Assembly (NCBI GenBank): GCA_963752915.1
Contig: CAVVZZ010000013.1
Span: 682,001 to 746,000 of the forward strand
Reading direction: 5' to 3'
From: DATJPR01 sp963752915
GTDB lineage: Bacteria; Bacteroidota; Ignavibacteria; UBA10030; UBA6906
Length of the DNA: 64,000 nucleotides
Each line of letters opens with the position of its first letter. Position 1 is the stretch's first letter. Under the pieces are notes generated by a model that was not told the origin of the DNA, did not search any database, and saw only the letters and a program-made list of their open reading frames with translations. Both the position numbers and the translations under genes were made by a program. Positions 16,503-23,678 of the stretch are shown here, in pieces.

Positions 16503-16785
16503 CGTAGATTCTCCGTTCCTTCTTTGACATATCGCGCGCCGATATCACGCGGATGCGGGTCTTTCGGACGGTGAACACAATCACGAGTCGTCGCTCTGCA
16601 AGCGTCCGTCCGAGGAGCGCGAGACGAGTTGCGATCTGAGAGTGTTGCGGATCCGGTAGCAAGACGATCGGTTCATTGAGAAAGGCTTCTTCTGTCTCAG
16701 TCCAGTGAACCTTATGTAGTTTCCAGTTCTTGTCGCGATTTCCGTCGTCCCATTCGAAACCATCTAATGATAGGAGATCGATCAT
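16477..16785 (-). CDS. brnT: C15: BrnT toxin (RelE-fold ribonuclease)
   Basis: 102 residues, DUF497/BrnT family: FEWDDGNRDKNWKLHKVHW at the start, EEAFLNEP in the middle and RRLVIVFTVRKTRIRVISAR before the final ERRIYDE helix. BrnT is a RelE-like ribonuclease that blocks translation and is neutralised by BrnA. First gene of the pair, with its own strong promoter. Confidence 0.92.
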   Translation of the reverse strand: MIDLLSLDGFEWDDGNRDKNWKLHKVHWTETEEAFLNEPIVLLPDPQHSQIATRLALLGRTLAERRLVIVFTVRKTRIRVISARDMSKKERRIYDEALEKNP

Positions 16786-16813
16786 CTTTGTGCCATTGTC
16801 CGCATATATGTGT

Positions 16814-16842
16814 AATATATACAGCTCCCGGCCTCATGTCAA
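16814..16842 (-). promoter_or_regulatory. brnTA promoter
   Basis: Minus strand TTGACA (16837-16842), 17-bp spacer, TATATT (16814-16819), 28 nt upstream of the brnT ATG. Near-consensus sigma70 promoter; ATATAT-rich repeats just downstream may be the operator. Confidence 0.75.
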
Positions 16843-16854
16843 GTCATACCGGCG

Positions 16855-17090
16855 GCCTAACAAGCGGCTGGAGCTGACGGAAGGACCTTTTGGGGAATAC
16901 GGCTGACTTGAATCGACTTCAAAACTTGAAACAACGTTGAGGCAGACTTCTCAACGTACCCTGATTCAATAGTGTGTCCTATTCCGCCGCAGCCCGCCAT
17001 AAAGATTGCGGGTAAACTCAGTCCGTCCCGTCCGAAGGACGGGACGAGACCTCGTCCCGACTCTGTCGGGACGGGCCGCGGCCGTTAGGC
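16855..17090 (+). repeat. attC site 16
   Basis: GCCTAAC 16855-16861 and GTTAGGC 17084-17090, 236 bp, gamma-delta hairpins; one gamma-arm mismatch (AAGATTGCGGG). Confidence 0.9.
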
Positions 17091-17115
17091 GGCGCCCACC
17101 TCCCGGGAGGAATCC

Positions 17116-18405
17116 ATGAAAGCCAAAGTTCGAAGCCTCACAATGTTCGCCTTCTTTGCCAGCGTGCTTGACCTATGGCTCCCAGATCCTACACTTGCCC
17201 AATGGATCTCCCAATCCTCGGGAACCAAGCAAACCCTCCACGATGTCTGCTTCGTGGACTCCTTGTTTGGCTGGGCGGTAGGCGATAGCGGATTGATTCT
17301 CCACACCTCCGATAGTGGCCTCAATTGGTATCCCCAGATATGGGCCAAGACCATTCCGCTTCTGAGCATTTCTTTTTGCGATGTCTCAACAGGCTGGGCT
17401 GGCGGATATCTTGCAACGGTGTTACGAACGACCAACGGAGGTACAACCTGGCTCCAGAGCGTCCTTGACACCGCACAGAATGTTCGCTGTCTGAAGGTGC
17501 AGGCGCTAAGTGATTCCGATTGTGTGGCACTGACCGACAGGTTTTACGGTGACTACTGGGGAGGAAGTCGTCTTTTCCGGACCTCAGATGCAGGGGCGTC
17601 GTGGACGGATGTGTTACCCTACCCGGCTTCCTTTGGGTATATCTCAGATATGGATTTCATTTCACCATACAAGGCTTTTGCCTGTGGCTTTGGGGGTGTC
17701 CCGCACGCTCGTCAAATCATTAGAACCGACGACGGTGGCTTCTCTTGGAACACTTATGATTTCGACGCGCCGACGATCGGTTCGGTTTACCGCCTCTGTT
17801 TCAATGATTCCACGCACGGTTGGGCGGCCGCTGACTCTTTGTACTATTCGTCCGACGGTGGAATCACATGGAACTCTGTTGCAGATATTCCTTTCGGGTC
17901 TGCCTGGAGCCTTACCATGTTTGGTGACATAGGATGGGGCAATGCATGGTTTGGCGATATATACCGTACGAGCGATGGTGGGAAAACTTGGCTCGCACAG
18001 ACTCATTACCCATTTTCCGTCGAGCGGGTATTCTTTATCTCAACAAGCTTCGGATGGGCTGTTGGCTACGGTGGCCTTATTATCCACACAACGAATGGCG
18101 GACTTACGAACGTGCCAAGCGACGACTTCCGCGGCACTTTCACTTCATACCGACTCTATCAGAATTACCCTAACCCATTCAACCCATCAACGGTCATATC
18201 CTTTGTGGCTGTGAAGAGTGGCTATGCAACCATTACACTCTATGATGCATTGGGACGTGAAATCACACGCCTCTTATCTGAGACTGTCTCTCAAGGGTAT
18301 CATTCGTTTACTTGGCGAACCGGATCGCTAGCGACGGGTCTCTACTTTTGCCGGCTTGACATCAATGGATTTCAAGCCACAAAGACTCTCTGCCTGATTC
18401 GATAG
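17116..18405 (+). CDS. C16: secreted Ycf48-like beta-propeller with T9SS sorting domain
   Basis: 429 residues, ATG 17116 after GGGAGGA. Signal peptide to about TLAQ. Six or seven blades with the Ycf48/HCF136-type pattern: FVDSLFGWAVGDSGLILHTSD, STGWAGGYLATVLRTTNGG, TSFGWAVGYGGLIIHTTNGG. The end is a T9SS type A domain (QNYPNPFNPSTVISF, LGREITRLL, GLYFCRL). In plants and cyanobacteria Ycf48 aids photosystem II assembly; the secreted bacterial versions are unrelated in role and poorly characterised. Confidence 0.87.
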   Translation: MKAKVRSLTMFAFFASVLDLWLPDPTLAQWISQSSGTKQTLHDVCFVDSLFGWAVGDSGLILHTSDSGLNWYPQIWAKTIPLLSISFCDVSTGWAGGYLATVLRTTNGGTTWLQSVLDTAQNVRCLKVQALSDSDCVALTDRFYGDYWGGSRLFRTSDAGASWTDVLPYPASFGYISDMDFISPYKAFACGFGGVPHARQIIRTDDGGFSWNTYDFDAPTIGSVYRLCFNDSTHGWAAADSLYYSSDGGITWNSVADIPFGSAWSLTMFGDIGWGNAWFGDIYRTSDGGKTWLAQTHYPFSVERVFFISTSFGWAVGYGGLIIHTTNGGLTNVPSDDFRGTFTSYRLYQNYPNPFNPSTVISFVAVKSGYATITLYDALGREITRLLSETVSQGYHSFTWRTGSLATGLYFCRLDINGFQATKTLCLIR

Positions 18406-18411
18406 GGCGCC

Positions 18412-18550
18412 GCCTAACAAGCGGCTGGAGCTGACGGAAGGACCCTGAATCAGTATTGGCTGGCGTGAAACGAGTTCAAGAATCGAAACAACTGTACGGC
18501 TGAGATCTCAACGTACCCGTATCCGAACAGTGTATCCCTATCCGCCGCAG
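18412..18550 (+). repeat. attC site 17, left half only
   Basis: GCCTAAC 18412-18418 and the conserved left 130 bp up to CCGCCGCAG are present, but the hairpin, L' and core are missing; the next base begins the minus-strand stop of the XRE gene. The deletion joins C16 and C17 into one unit. Confidence 0.85.
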
Positions 18551-18868
18551 CTAACGTGGCAAGGGGAGCGCTCGCAAGAGAGATTTCTTTGGTGTGCCCA
18601 GTGCCAGAAGTGAGCGTACCAACAAGTCAAGCGAGACGGAGGGGTCTCCGGACTCCATTTTGGCGACTCGCGATTGGCTGGATTTCAGAATGCGGGCGAG
18701 TTCGTGTTGGGTGAGTCGTTTACGTTTCCGGCGGTCCTGGAGCGTGCGACTCAACTCGAGTTTCATTTCCAGATAGGCCGATTCCTCGGGAGAGAGTTCG
18801 AGAAACTCGGAAGTTGAACCGACGCGCCAGCCAGTTGCCTCAAGCCGTGCTTGTTTTGTTCTTTTCAT
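18551..18868 (-). CDS. C17: XRE-family antitoxin
   Basis: 105 residues. An N-terminal extension with GSTSEFLELSPEESAYLEMKL precedes the helix-turn-helix LTQHELARILKSSQSRVAKM and DPSVSLDLLVRSLLALG. This is the HigA-like XRE antitoxin found downstream of RelE-type toxins. 5 bp after the toxin gene. The stop directly abuts the truncated attC. Confidence 0.88.
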   Translation of the reverse strand: MKRTKQARLEATGWRVGSTSEFLELSPEESAYLEMKLELSRTLQDRRKRKRLTQHELARILKSSQSRVAKMESGDPSVSLDLLVRSLLALGTPKKSLLRALPLPR

Positions 18869-18873
18869 GGTGC

Positions 18874-19236
18874 CTACTCATTGCTCTCATACATACGGAT
18901 ACGTTTTTTACAGGTGTCAATCACTGTTTGAGGTGTCTTTTGAGTTTGTTTCTGGAACACATCAAGAATCACAATTGCATCCGAATCGATCCTGTAGACG
19001 ATTCGAAAGGTTGAACCAGCGTCAGTTATTCGAAGTTCATGGCAACGCGCCCCAATGGTCGGCATTGGACGGGAAAAGGGGAGACCAAGTCGATCACCCT
19101 TCTGCAGCCGGCGCAATAGGAAGCCCGCTTCTAGTCTTGCCGACTGAGAAAAGGGTGGACTCTTTACTTCTCCGTGTAACCAGACGAGAGGTTTGTCCGG
19201 CTTTTCTATAGGTTCAATATATGTCAAGTCTGACAT
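18874..19236 (-). CDS. C17: RelE/HigB-type toxin (phage-derived Gp49-like group)
   Basis: About 120 residues. KPLVWLHGEVKSPPFSQSAR, then EAGFLLRRLQKGDRLGLP and CHELRITDAGSTFRIVYRID match the Gp49-like/HigB toxins that pair with XRE antitoxins. The start is uncertain: ATG 19236 and GTG 19254 both lie within the promoter, and the likely transcript would start near an in-frame ATA at 19209, which is where relatives usually begin. Confidence 0.88.
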   Translation of the reverse strand: MSDLTYIEPIEKPDKPLVWLHGEVKSPPFSQSARLEAGFLLRRLQKGDRLGLPFSRPMPTIGARCHELRITDAGSTFRIVYRIDSDAIVILDVFQKQTQKTPQTVIDTCKKRIRMYESNE

Positions 19237-19244
19237 AATGTCAA
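19216..19244 (-). promoter_or_regulatory. Promoter and operator of the C17 pair
   Basis: Minus strand TTGACA (19239-19244), 17-bp spacer, TATATT (19216-19221). Overlapping palindromes TGACA-TTA-TGTCA and TGTCA-GACT-TGACA fill the spacer, a probable operator for the XRE antitoxin. Confidence 0.65.
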
Positions 19245-19252
19245 CGGCGGCC

Positions 19253-19524
19253 ACCTAACAAGGGGCCCGCCAAGAGGTGAAACATGGCGGGTAAACTGGA
19301 GCTGACGGAAGGACGGTGGTCGGAAAGTGGCTGGCGTGAAACGAGTACAAGAAACGAAACAACGTTACGGCGAAGATCTCAACGTACCCTTGCGGTGAAC
19401 GCGAAGTGGTTCCGCCGCAGGTCCCGCGCAAGGTGGTTACGAAGAGCGGGATTCTCGATTCGAACACGACTTAGCTGAGAAATGCTAAGTCGTTTCGAAT
19501 CGGAATGAAACGCGACCGTTAGGC
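19253..19524 (+). repeat. attC site 18 (type D, hairpin inserted in L'')
   Basis: ACCTAAC 19253-19259 and GTTAGGC 19518-19524, 272 bp, the longest. A small hairpin ending GGCGGGTAAA interrupts L'' between CGG and CTGGAGC. The right half is the D module with the CGATTCG/CGAATCG-type stem. Confidence 0.87.
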
Positions 19525-19533
19525 CGCGCAACC

Positions 19534-19860
19534 CTAGCGCAGAAGCCGTTCTTGGAGGATCGTCTCGATGTCACGGCGGCCGTCCAACACGCAATGCACA
19601 TAGACGGTCGTTGATTCGAGGGAGTAAATGATGCGGTAGTGTGTGTAGTGCAGTTCCCGGAACTCCGTCACACCAATCTCGAAGAGTTCCGTAGGAATGT
19701 TGCCACGCAGGTGTAGTTTCCGGAGCTTCAGGCACGTTCGTCGCAAGGCGGCGAACAATCGGTCTGCTCTTTCCACAGAATCGTTCACCGCAACGAACGC
19801 GTAGATGTCGAAGAGGTCGTCCTCGGCATCTTGGTCGAAGATCACGTCATACTTTTTCAT
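19534..19860 (-). CDS. C18: ParE/RelE-family toxin
   Basis: 108 residues. Typical ParE/RelE layout: DVIFDQDAEDDLFDIYAFVA, then ERADRLFAALRRTCLKL and FRELHYTHYRIIYSL with a final HCVLDGRRDIETILQERLL. ParE members poison gyrase and RelE members cut mRNA; the partner Phd/YefM does not decide between them. It overlaps the antitoxin gene by 14 bp. Confidence 0.9.
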   Translation of the reverse strand: MKKYDVIFDQDAEDDLFDIYAFVAVNDSVERADRLFAALRRTCLKLRKLHLRGNIPTELFEIGVTEFRELHYTHYRIIYSLESTTVYVHCVLDGRRDIETILQERLLR

Positions 19861-20137
19861 GCTTGAACGCCGCGATGCGCTTGTTAAGCGAACCGAAAAC
19901 GTTGTCCATAGATTTCGACTTCCCGCGCCGGATGTTCTGCTTGCTCCGCGAGAGGATCTTCAGGAGTGCGAGTGTTTCCTGCATACGCTCATACGAGCGG
20001 ATATCCTGGACGACGACCTTCGCCTCGCCATTGTGGGTCACGACGAGTGTCTGCCGGGTGTTGGTGATGTCCCGGATGAGCTCTGAGGCATGCGCCTTGA
20101 GGTAGCTGATGGGTTTGACGGCCGTGCTCAATTTCAT
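19847..20137 (-). CDS. C18: Phd/YefM-family antitoxin
   Basis: 96 residues. The Phd/YefM fold is visible in AVKPISYLKAHASELIRDI, RQTLVVTHNGEAKVVVQDI and YERMQETLALLKIL; the C-terminal tail should bind the toxin. First gene of the pair, GAGG before the ATG, promoter with a palindrome upstream. Confidence 0.9.
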   Translation of the reverse strand: MKLSTAVKPISYLKAHASELIRDITNTRQTLVVTHNGEAKVVVQDIRSYERMQETLALLKILSRSKQNIRRGKSKSMDNVFGSLNKRIAAFKHEKV

Positions 20138-20161
20138 CGACGCCTCGATAGAAGTTGACTA

Positions 20162-20191
20162 CAATATGGTCTATATTGTGGTCATTGTCAA
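20162..20191 (-). promoter_or_regulatory. Promoter and operator of the C18 pair
   Basis: Minus strand TTGACA (20186-20191), 17-bp spacer, CATATT (20163-20168). The inverted repeat CAATAT-5-ATATTG (20162-20178) overlaps the -10 box, as expected for Phd autorepression. Confidence 0.7.
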
Positions 20192-20199
20192 GTTGCGCG

Positions 20200-20435
20200 G
20201 CCTAACAAGCGGCTGGAGCTGACGGAAGTACCCTATGGGGAATACGGCCGGCGTGAAACGAGTTCAAGAGTGGAAACAACGGCAAAGCTGAGTTCTCAAC
20301 GTACCCTGATTCAAAAGCGTATCCCTTTCCGCCGCAGCCCGCCATAAAGATGGCGGGTAAACTCAGTCCGTCCCGTCCGAAGGACGGGACGAGACCTCGT
20401 CCCGACTCTGTCGGGACGGGCCGCGGCCGTTAGGG
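20200..20435 (+). repeat. attC site 19
   Basis: GCCTAAC 20200-20206 and GTTAGGG 20429-20435, 236 bp, gamma-delta hairpins. Confidence 0.9.
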
Positions 20436-20446
20436 CGCGTCGCTGA

Positions 20447-20725
20447 TTACTCGGTGAGTCGAACGCGGAGACGTTTCCCGACCGCGCGGGCGTACTTTTC
20501 CAGGGTCGAGAGGCGGATATCTTCGGCGTGGTTCTCTATGCGGGAGATTGCGGATTTCTTCGTGCGGAGTCGCTTTGCGACCGTTTCTTGTGTGATTCCA
20601 GCTCGTTCACGCGCTTGACGAAGCATCACACTGAATTCAAAGGCCTGATAGCCGGATTCAAAGTCTTTTTCAAATCGCGGTCGCGCTTTCTTCCGCTTGG
20701 CAATATAACGTTCTACATCGCTCAT
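20447..20725 (-). CDS. C19: XRE-family antitoxin
   Basis: 92 residues. Helix-turn-helix in MLRQARERAGITQETVAKRL and KKSAISRIENHAEDIRLSTL, followed by a short tail. It is the HigA-like partner of the toxin gene upstream, with a 4-bp overlap indicating coupled translation. Confidence 0.9.
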   Translation of the reverse strand: MSDVERYIAKRKKARPRFEKDFESGYQAFEFSVMLRQARERAGITQETVAKRLRTKKSAISRIENHAEDIRLSTLEKYARAVGKRLRVRLTE

Positions 20726-21072
20726 GACTTGTGCCTCACGAAATAGTCTTTTCGCCGCTGCTTCGCCAACTCAATTTCTCGGGCAGGGGTCTTTTGCTGC
20801 TTTTTCGAAAAGCCGCTCGCTAGTATCAACATCGTCGAACCGGGAGAAAATCCGAGCAACCGATAGCTGTTTCCACCGACTTGGGCGCGGACTTCCCACA
20901 AATCATCAGATCCAGCGAGCTTTTTCAGATATTGTTGCGGAACCATATCCATTCGCTCCACCAAGCGAAGGACCCAGACGACCTTTTGAGCGTGTTGGTC
21001 GCTCAGTGAGTCGAGGAACTCCTCCACTGGGCATCGTCCTGAGTCAGTCCGGTAGAACTGAATGGTGCGCAT
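20722..21072 (-). CDS. C19: RelE/HigB-like toxin (Gp49 group)
   Basis: 116 residues from ATG 21072; the frame extends further upstream but that part lies in the promoter. Pattern FYRTDSGRCPVEEFLDSL, QKVVWVLRLVERM, DDLWEVRAQVGGNSYRLLGF and a KTPAREIELAKQRRKDY tail, as in phage-derived Gp49-like toxins. Probable leaderless message. Confidence 0.9.
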   Translation of the reverse strand: MRTIQFYRTDSGRCPVEEFLDSLSDQHAQKVVWVLRLVERMDMVPQQYLKKLAGSDDLWEVRAQVGGNSYRLLGFSPGSTMLILASGFSKKQQKTPAREIELAKQRRKDYFVRHKS

Positions 21073-21077
21073 GAAGA

Positions 21078-21106
21078 AAGTTAACATATTTGTGAACCAT
21101 CCGCAA
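21078..21106 (-). promoter_or_regulatory. Promoter of the C19 pair, leaderless geometry
   Basis: Minus strand TTGCGG (21101-21106), 17-bp spacer, TAACTT (21078-21083), 5 nt to the ATG, the same geometry as at 5118 and 15916. The -10 is a weak match. Confidence 0.5.
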
Positions 21107-21130
21107 GAGTCCACGGTGGCTCGCGACGCG

Positions 21131-21366
21131 CCCTAACAAGCGGCTGAAGCTGACGGAAGGACCTGCGATCAGAAGTGGCGGGCGTGAAACGAATTCAAGA
21201 GTGGAAAAAACGGTAAAGCCAAGTTCTCAACGTACCCTGAATCAATAGTGTATACCTTTCCGCCGCAGCCCGCCATAAAGATGGCGGGTAAACCCAGTCC
21301 GTCCCGTCCGAAGGACGGGACGAGACCTCGTCCCGACTCTGTCGGGACGGGCTGCGGCCGTTAGGG
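21131..21366 (+). repeat. attC site 20
   Basis: CCCTAAC 21131-21137 and GTTAGGG 21360-21366, 236 bp, gamma-delta hairpins. The extra base of L'' is A rather than G (CGGCTGAAGC); CTGCGG precedes the core. Confidence 0.9.
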
Positions 21367-21414
21367 CGTACCCACGGCGGCAGTGTTACGACACATCGCC
21401 AAAGACTATTCACC

Positions 21415-22428
21415 ATGACACAGTGTCTTGCCAAGGCAATTATACCAATTGTCTTCTTGGGCGGCATCCTACTCAGCTCGTGCGAGATGCCATCATCGGA
21501 CCACAATAGTCCAAAGCCAGACACCTATGAGGTTCACATCATCCATTCCGATGGGACTGGCGATCGCATTCTTGCAACAGGTAACTACGCGCTGGGCGTG
21601 CTTACCGACAGCACCGTGATTCTCAAGAATGGATTGAACGGACTGTCCTTTGCGACATACACTGGTGCGAACGTTGTCCCCCTTTACCCGGGTATGTCCT
21701 GGTGGGGTGCAAGTCGCTCCCAGGACGGAAAGAAGGTCTTGCTAACCTCATGGGTCTATCCCCCTGGCGGCTGTTTTCTCTATCTCATGGACGCTAACGG
21801 CTCTAATCTGACAAAACTCGCCGCTCCGATGGGAAGCTATGGTTCAGCGACTCTTGCACCGCAAATGGACGAAGTTGCATTTATCAACAGTACAGGCCTT
21901 CATACGATGAGTAGCGACGGAAGCAACTTACGGCTCATCAGGCGGTCGACCGATAGTGCCTACTGTAATTCGCCACTGTATGTCGACGAAGATCGGATCG
22001 TGTATGCCGAAGACTCGACGGACTTAGGGGCCACGCATCTTCCTTTGAGATCAATTCGTCTTTTTGACAAGACCAGCCGCAAAGACACATCGATCTTCAG
22101 CCATTCAAATCTGTTTTACATGGTGGACGAATGCAATCCGCTTGTCGGAGACCTACTTTTGTGCAAGGATAATCTGGTCAGAATGTTTGATTTCCGATCC
22201 GGTACATTAACCACTCTGGCGGACGGTATCATAGCCTCATTTTCATCTGATGGTTCGATGGTCGTCGTAGTGGGGTCAGATCAAAAGTCCATATTCACTC
22301 TCGACATGAGCAATCACAGCACTCAGACCGTCTACACTGAACCTGATCCCAAGAAGTGGATCGATTTTGCGGAGATCTCACCTGACAGGAAGTTTATCGT
22401 ATTTCTTGCCGTATACCAATTGCCATAA
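21415..22428 (+). CDS. C20: lipoprotein with TolB/WD40-like propeller repeats
   Basis: 337 residues. The N-terminus ends in the lipobox LLSSC (Cys23). The remainder has repeats such as DGTGDRILATGNYALGVLTD, SRSQDGKKVLLTSW, LYLMDANGSNLTKLAAP and SSDGSNLRLIRR, the DxDGSN-type turns of TolB-like propellers (PD40/WD40-like). Likely a periplasmic or surface binding protein; partner unknown. Confidence 0.78.
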   Translation: MTQCLAKAIIPIVFLGGILLSSCEMPSSDHNSPKPDTYEVHIIHSDGTGDRILATGNYALGVLTDSTVILKNGLNGLSFATYTGANVVPLYPGMSWWGASRSQDGKKVLLTSWVYPPGGCFLYLMDANGSNLTKLAAPMGSYGSATLAPQMDEVAFINSTGLHTMSSDGSNLRLIRRSTDSAYCNSPLYVDEDRIVYAEDSTDLGATHLPLRSIRLFDKTSRKDTSIFSHSNLFYMVDECNPLVGDLLLCKDNLVRMFDFRSGTLTTLADGIIASFSSDGSMVVVVGSDQKSIFTLDMSNHSTQTVYTEPDPKKWIDFAEISPDRKFIVFLAVYQLP

Positions 22429-22450
22429 CGGTGGCAGACGGGTGTGTGCG

Positions 22451-22691
22451 CCCTAACTCGCGTTTGCACCTGACGGAAGGTGCCGTATCCAGAAACGGCC
22501 GGGATGAGTCAAGGCGAAAGAGGAAACAACGTATCGTCCAAATTCTCAACGTACCCTTGCGGTGAAGTAGAGGTGGTTCCGCCGCAGGTCCCGCGCAAGG
22601 TGGTTACGAAGAGCGGGATTCTCGATTCGAATACGACTTAGCTGAGAAATGCTAAATCGTTTCGAATCGGAATGAAACGCGGCCGTTAGGC
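22451..22691 (+). repeat. attC site 21 (type D with matching L'' and L')
   Basis: CCCTAAC 22451-22457 and GTTAGGC 22685-22691, 241 bp. L'' is GCGTTTGCA and L' is TGAAACGC, so the stem pairs with a different sequence from the other sites and again leaves one unpaired G in L''. This is the native form of the D family. Confidence 0.9.
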
Positions 22692-22756
22692 GGCCTCACA
22701 TGTGCCATATCCAGATGCCCATTCCAACATCGCTACATTCTTATCGGAGTAGATCC

Positions 22757-23371
22757 ATGAAACGTATTCTAATACTTGCGTGCGTCGCCATTATTGCGAC
22801 AACAACCTACTGCCAGACAGACGGTCAATATTTGAAGTCAAAAGCCCTGCAGTTCAGTTTTAATGGTCTGAATCTCTCGTCTTTTGCCGGCGGCGTCGGG
22901 GGTAAACTGTGGCTCGACGGTCGCACTGCTCTCTCGCTTGCTGTCGGTGGTAGCCATAGTTACGACAACGCCGACGCAAATGCTCAACAATCTGGTCAAA
23001 CCAATTCTCAGTCGATCGTACTACTTCAATTTGGGGTCGAAGCGCATACGTTCCTCTCAAGCGAGTTCTCTCCCTATGTCACTGGGGCCATTTTCGGGAG
23101 GTACGAAGAGCAAGACTACAAGACTACGTACTCTCCACCTGCGAGCTCTCCCGAATCAAAATACACAACTACCAACATTGGCCTCCTCGCCGGTTTTGGA
23201 GCTGAGTACTGGATCAGCAATAGGATCTCACTTGCCGGCCAGCAAACATTCCAGTTGAGTTACGAATTTGGGAGCCGAGAACAGATCGATAACGTGGATA
23301 CCAAGCAGAACACTCGCGGATTCAGTGTCGGGCTCGGGACTTCTTCTCTCATCCTCTCCATCTATTTCTAG
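22757..23371 (+). CDS. C21: exported outer-membrane beta-barrel protein
   Basis: 204 residues from ATG 22757 (CGGAG upstream). Signal peptide MKRILILACVAIIATTTYCQ. Strand-like segments with alternating hydrophobics (LWLDGRTALSLAVGGSHSY, SIVLLQFGVEAHTFL, FSPYVTGAIFGRYE, NIGLLAGFGAEYWI) and a final LILSIYF ending in Phe support an eight-strand OmpW/OmpX-like barrel. Function unknown. Confidence 0.72.
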   Translation: MKRILILACVAIIATTTYCQTDGQYLKSKALQFSFNGLNLSSFAGGVGGKLWLDGRTALSLAVGGSHSYDNADANAQQSGQTNSQSIVLLQFGVEAHTFLSSEFSPYVTGAIFGRYEEQDYKTTYSPPASSPESKYTTTNIGLLAGFGAEYWISNRISLAGQQTFQLSYEFGSREQIDNVDTKQNTRGFSVGLGTSSLILSIYF

Positions 23372-23379
23372 GTGAGGCC

Positions 23380-23644
23380 GCCTAACAAGCGGCTCGCCTT
23401 CACTTCGTTGCGACGGGTAAACTGGAGCAGACGGAAGGACCCTGGTCGGAAAGTGGCCGGCGTGAAGCGAGTTCAAGAAACGAAACAACGTTACGTCTAA
23501 GATCTCAACGTACCCTAATTCAATAGTGTATCCCTATCCGCCGCAGCCCGCCAAAAAGATGGCGGGTAAACTCAGTCCGTCCCGTCCAACGGACGGGACG
23601 AGACCTCGGCCCGATCATATCGGGACGGGCCGCGGCCGTTAGGG
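23380..23644 (+). repeat. attC site 22 (hairpin inserted in L'')
   Basis: GCCTAAC 23380-23386 and GTTAGGG 23638-23644, 265 bp. A hairpin (TCGCC...GCGACGGGTAAA) interrupts L'' before CTGGAGC. The right half is gamma-delta with a variant second palindrome (GGCCCGATCATATCGGGAC). Confidence 0.88.
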
Positions 23645-23678
23645 TGCTGCAAGAATAGTCCTTCATGAACGGAAGCAA

